From the NCBI GenBank assembly GCA_047635955.1, contig JBLIGW010000050.1, positions 1 through 7,511 of the forward strand: a stretch of 7,511 bases of DNA, read 5' to 3'. The notes beneath the pieces were generated by a model, which worked only from the letters and a program-made list of their open reading frames with translations, was not told the origin of the DNA and did no database searches. The stretch comes from WFTC01 sp047635955 (lineage in GTDB: Bacteria; Patescibacteriota; Gracilibacteria; UBA1369; 2-02-FULL-48-14). Within the stretch, counting starts at the first letter, position 1. Each line of letters starts with the position of its first letter. Below are positions 5,375 to 7,511 of the stretch, piece after piece. The position numbers and the translations under genes were made by a program.

Positions 5375-7432
5375 CTACTTACTCGTAAACCTCCACGTTC
5401 CGTCCCAAGTCTCGGGTGGGGAGATTTTCAATTGTTCAATTCGTTTGATATAGGTTTGAGCCGGTCCATCGTTGGGTAGCTTTTCAAGAATCAGACGGAT
5501 TTTTTCAAGCGCATTATCCCAATCCTGATTTCGATAATATTCCAATGCACTGTGCCATTCATTGACCACTAGTTTCCCAGCGTCACTCACGGCTTCTTGC
5601 GTTCCCATTAATTCATAAATGTCGATAGCTTCATCTTTACCTTTAAGCTTCACACGATCGATCCGTCTAAAGAACAAACTTTCTTGCGAAGCTTCCATTG
5701 TTCCAGGATTCACAAGTATGCGAGTTCCATAGAATTTATTTCCACCTTCCAATCGGGAAGCAGTATTTACCGTGTCTCCCATGGCGGTGTAGTCGAATCG
5801 AGATTCTGACCCCATGTTTCCGACAATACATTCCCCTGTAGCGATTCCCAGACGAACGTTGAGATTATGCCCGGTCTGTTCATTTAGAGCGCTAATACGA
5901 GACCGAATAGCCATCGCAGTCTGACAGGCCTTGAGTGCATGGTCGGCAGACTTAATCGGAGCACCAAAGAGTGCCATAATCGCATCACCCTCAAATTTAT
6001 CTACCGTTCCACCATGAGCCATGATTTCCTTGGCAAAGGCATCAAAGTAAATATTAATAATTTTAACCACTTCATGCGGTTCAAGTTTTTCACTCAATCC
6101 AGTAAAGTTCTCAATGTCCAAAAATAGGGTAGTCATAATTCGCCGTTCTCCACCAAGTTCCAAATCATCTCCCGATTCACTAATCTGCTTAACCAACTCC
6201 GGAGAAACATAATGAGAAAAGGCATTACGCAAGGCACGCTTTTCTCGGAACTCAGTAAAGTTTCGATAAGCCATCACAAGCAAGTAAGCCGTCACCATTG
6301 CAAACACAGGCCAGATCAAATTGATGATCACTCCCTTGTCGAATCGCCATTGAGCGTAGAAAGGGAATACCGCAATCTCTGCGATCAGAACCACTAGCCC
6401 ACCCCAAATCGGCAGGTATAAGAATGCAAAGACAGAAGCTAGAACGATCACAGCTACTAAGCCAATGAAGGCCGCTGTGTCCTGGTATCCCAAGAACTCC
6501 TGATCTAGTAGGGTCTGAATTGCATTGGCGTGAATTTCGATACCAGGCATAGGGAGTTCAGAATCAATAGGCGTAACAAACTGATCATGTAGTACCTCTG
6601 CGGTTGCACCAATCAAGACAATCTTGTCTTCAAAAATACTACTATCTAATGTCCCATTATAAACATCTACAAGGCTATACATCGGATAGCTAAAGGAGGG
6701 CTGAGCGTAGTTGATCAGCAGATTTCCCTCTTCCAGTGGAACATCGTTTAAGTCTTTATTGAGGTAGTTTTCAACAATCTGAAAATCCATATGTTTTTCA
6801 GTCACTCCATTAACAGTTAATAGTTCAGGAATTCCATAAACTGTTTCATCTGTAGATGCAGAGGTGGAGACATATGCCGTATGTGCAGCATCAGAAAATA
6901 ATTCTGCAGGTACAATTGGGTTTGTATATTCGTAGCTTTCTCCGTTAAAAACTTCATCTCCTGAGACTGCTTTTGCGAGAAAGAGGTTGTTTACGCTATA
7001 AAGCACTTCTACAAATTCTTGATCAAAAGGGTTGGGGGACTGTAGGTAGCTTAAGACCTCAAAAATAAATTCATTAGTTTGTAGCTCTTGTTGGAAAAGT
7101 TCAGCAATACTTTCCTGGGGGATAGAAGTTGTTTCTTGAGTGAAAAGTACGTCTATCATTACAACAGCTGGATCACCTTCATAAATGTGGTCAAGTGTTT
7201 GCCCATAGTGGTTTAAGGGCCACGTGAATGGGCTATTTAATGAAGATAGGCTCAAGTCATCTATGGCAACAATAACAATCTCATCGCTCAATTCTCGTCC
7301 TTGATATAGGGAGTGCGTGAGCTTTGAATTTTGAGACTCTAAAAGCTCGATACTTGTAAATAAAACAGACACTAGGGTCACTAGGACACTGAGTGCAAGT
7401 CCAGCCAGTATTTTCTTAATAGTTTTGCTCAA
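5375..7432 (-). CDS. CHASE2-domain class III adenylate cyclase, membrane sensor
   Basis: A 685-residue membrane protein predicted to make cyclic AMP from ATP in response to an extracytoplasmic signal. In order it has TM1 (about 8-27) and an extracytoplasmic CHASE2 sensor (about 32-310, with VIVAIDD, VVMIDVLF, KIVLIGATAEVLHDQFVTP and PGIEIHANAIQTLL). Three further TM segments follow (about 319-337, 341-360, 368-388), then a cytoplasmic cyclase domain (about 430-608) and a TPR-like tail ending PPETWDGTWRFTSK. Metal-binding Asp439 (FLDIENFTG) and Asp483 (KFEGDA), base-selecting Lys479 and Thr549, and transition-state Asn556 and Arg560 are all present. The domain therefore looks active, and Lys/Thr favours ATP over GTP. 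The start is TTG; an in-frame TGA at 7451-7453 rules out a longer ATG start. It is co-directional with, and 41 nt from, the tryptophan-themed cluster. Confidence 0.93.
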   Translation of the reverse strand: MSKTIKKILAGLALSVLVTLVSVLFTSIELLESQNSKLTHSLYQGRELSDEIVIVAIDDLSLSSLNSPFTWPLNHYGQTLDHIYEGDPAVVMIDVLFTQETTSIPQESIAELFQQELQTNEFIFEVLSYLQSPNPFDQEFVEVLYSVNNLFLAKAVSGDEVFNGESYEYTNPIVPAELFSDAAHTAYVSTSASTDETVYGIPELLTVNGVTEKHMDFQIVENYLNKDLNDVPLEEGNLLINYAQPSFSYPMYSLVDVYNGTLDSSIFEDKIVLIGATAEVLHDQFVTPIDSELPMPGIEIHANAIQTLLDQEFLGYQDTAAFIGLVAVIVLASVFAFLYLPIWGGLVVLIAEIAVFPFYAQWRFDKGVIINLIWPVFAMVTAYLLVMAYRNFTEFREKRALRNAFSHYVSPELVKQISESGDDLELGGERRIMTTLFLDIENFTGLSEKLEPHEVVKIINIYFDAFAKEIMAHGGTVDKFEGDAIMALFGAPIKSADHALKACQTAMAIRSRISALNEQTGHNLNVRLGIATGECIVGNMGSESRFDYTAMGDTVNTASRLEGGNKFYGTRILVNPGTMEASQESLFFRRIDRVKLKGKDEAIDIYELMGTQEAVSDAGKLVVNEWHSALEYYRNQDWDNALEKIRLILEKLPNDGPAQTYIKRIEQLKISPPETWDGTWRFTSK

Positions 7433-7436
7433 AAGA

Positions 7437-7456
7437 ATCTGATGAATATATCAGAT
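7437..7456. promoter_or_regulatory. Inverted repeat in the cyclase leader
   Basis: ATCTGAT (7437-7443) and ATCAGAT (7450-7456) are perfect seven-base inverted arms around a six-base spacer. The element lies between the extended -10 and the TTG start and spans the predicted transcription start. It could be a DNA operator. Because most of it would be transcribed, it could also form a hairpin that limits ribosome access. Confidence 0.4.
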
Positions 7457-7457
7457 A

Positions 7458-7466
7458 ATTATACCA
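7458..7466 (-). promoter_or_regulatory. Extended -10 promoter (TGGTATAAT) for the cyclase
   Basis: A perfect TGnTATAAT on the minus strand, 25 bases before the TTG start, predicts transcription from about 7451 with a leader of roughly 19 nt. The -35 region is not canonical. It contains CTAG-AGG-CTAG (7484-7494), a small inverted repeat that could bind a regulator. Confidence 0.6.
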
Positions 7467-7511
7467 GAATTTCAGGTTTAGAGCTAGAGGCTAGTCCTCT
7501 TTTTCTTCTTT

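Noticed and set aside
5360..5400. Rho-independent terminator after the cyclase gene
   Set aside because: There is a run of six T on the minus strand, but no stable G-C-containing stem precedes it.
5939..6397. Two short plus-strand open frames (62 and 61 residues) opposite the cyclase
   Set aside because: Both lie antisense to conserved cyclase and membrane-segment coding DNA and show no family features.
1..7511. CRISPR array, tRNA/rRNA gene, insertion sequence or prophage remnant
   Set aside because: No regularly spaced repeats, cloverleaf-like or rRNA-like stretches, transposase motifs or terminal inverted repeats were seen; nearly all DNA is coding.

Overview
The window suggests a small-genome bacterium of moderately AT-rich composition. 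TGA is used as a normal stop, for example at the end of the TrpR-like gene, so the UGA=Gly code of Gracilibacteria/Absconditabacteria does not apply. A short RsmI, compact gene packing, near-absence of Shine-Dalgarno motifs and a CHASE2 cyclase are compatible with another candidate-phyla-radiation (Patescibacteria) lineage, possibly Peregrinibacteria-like. That placement is an inference from protein flavour, not a proven assignment.

Layout. Positions 2-88 hold the 3' end of an unidentified plus-strand gene whose stop overlaps the start of rsmI (85-771, 16S rRNA 2'-O-methyltransferase). A HAD-family phosphatase/phosphomutase lies on the minus strand (810-1457). It is separated by a 158-bp divergent regulatory region from trpS (1616-2617, tryptophanyl-tRNA synthetase, plus strand). 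The rest is minus strand. Read in transcription order from the right edge it holds a membrane-bound CHASE2 class III adenylate cyclase (7432-5375), then a tight four-gene cluster. The cluster contains a PrnB/indoleamine-dioxygenase-like heme enzyme candidate (5333-4263), an aldo/keto reductase (4259-3222), a TrpR-family repressor (3218-2937) and a TIGR04076-like small protein (2940-2614). Junctions are 3 nt, 3 nt and a 4-nt ATGA overlap. The cluster runs tail-to-tail into trpS, and the two stop codons overlap.

How they fit together. The striking theme is tryptophan: a Trp-charging enzyme, a regulator that keeps most TrpR corepressor-binding positions, and a probable member of the heme-dependent aromatic oxygenase superfamily, whose characterised members mostly act on tryptophan, tyrosine or indole derivatives. 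The reductase and the small protein could process the oxygenation product. This would be a tryptophan- or indole-responsive oxidation module, possibly previously undescribed. Substrate and regulation are inferred, not shown. The cyclase is co-directional and 41 nt upstream. It shares an identical 13-bp promoter element with the putative internal trpR promoter, but a functional link is only a hypothesis.
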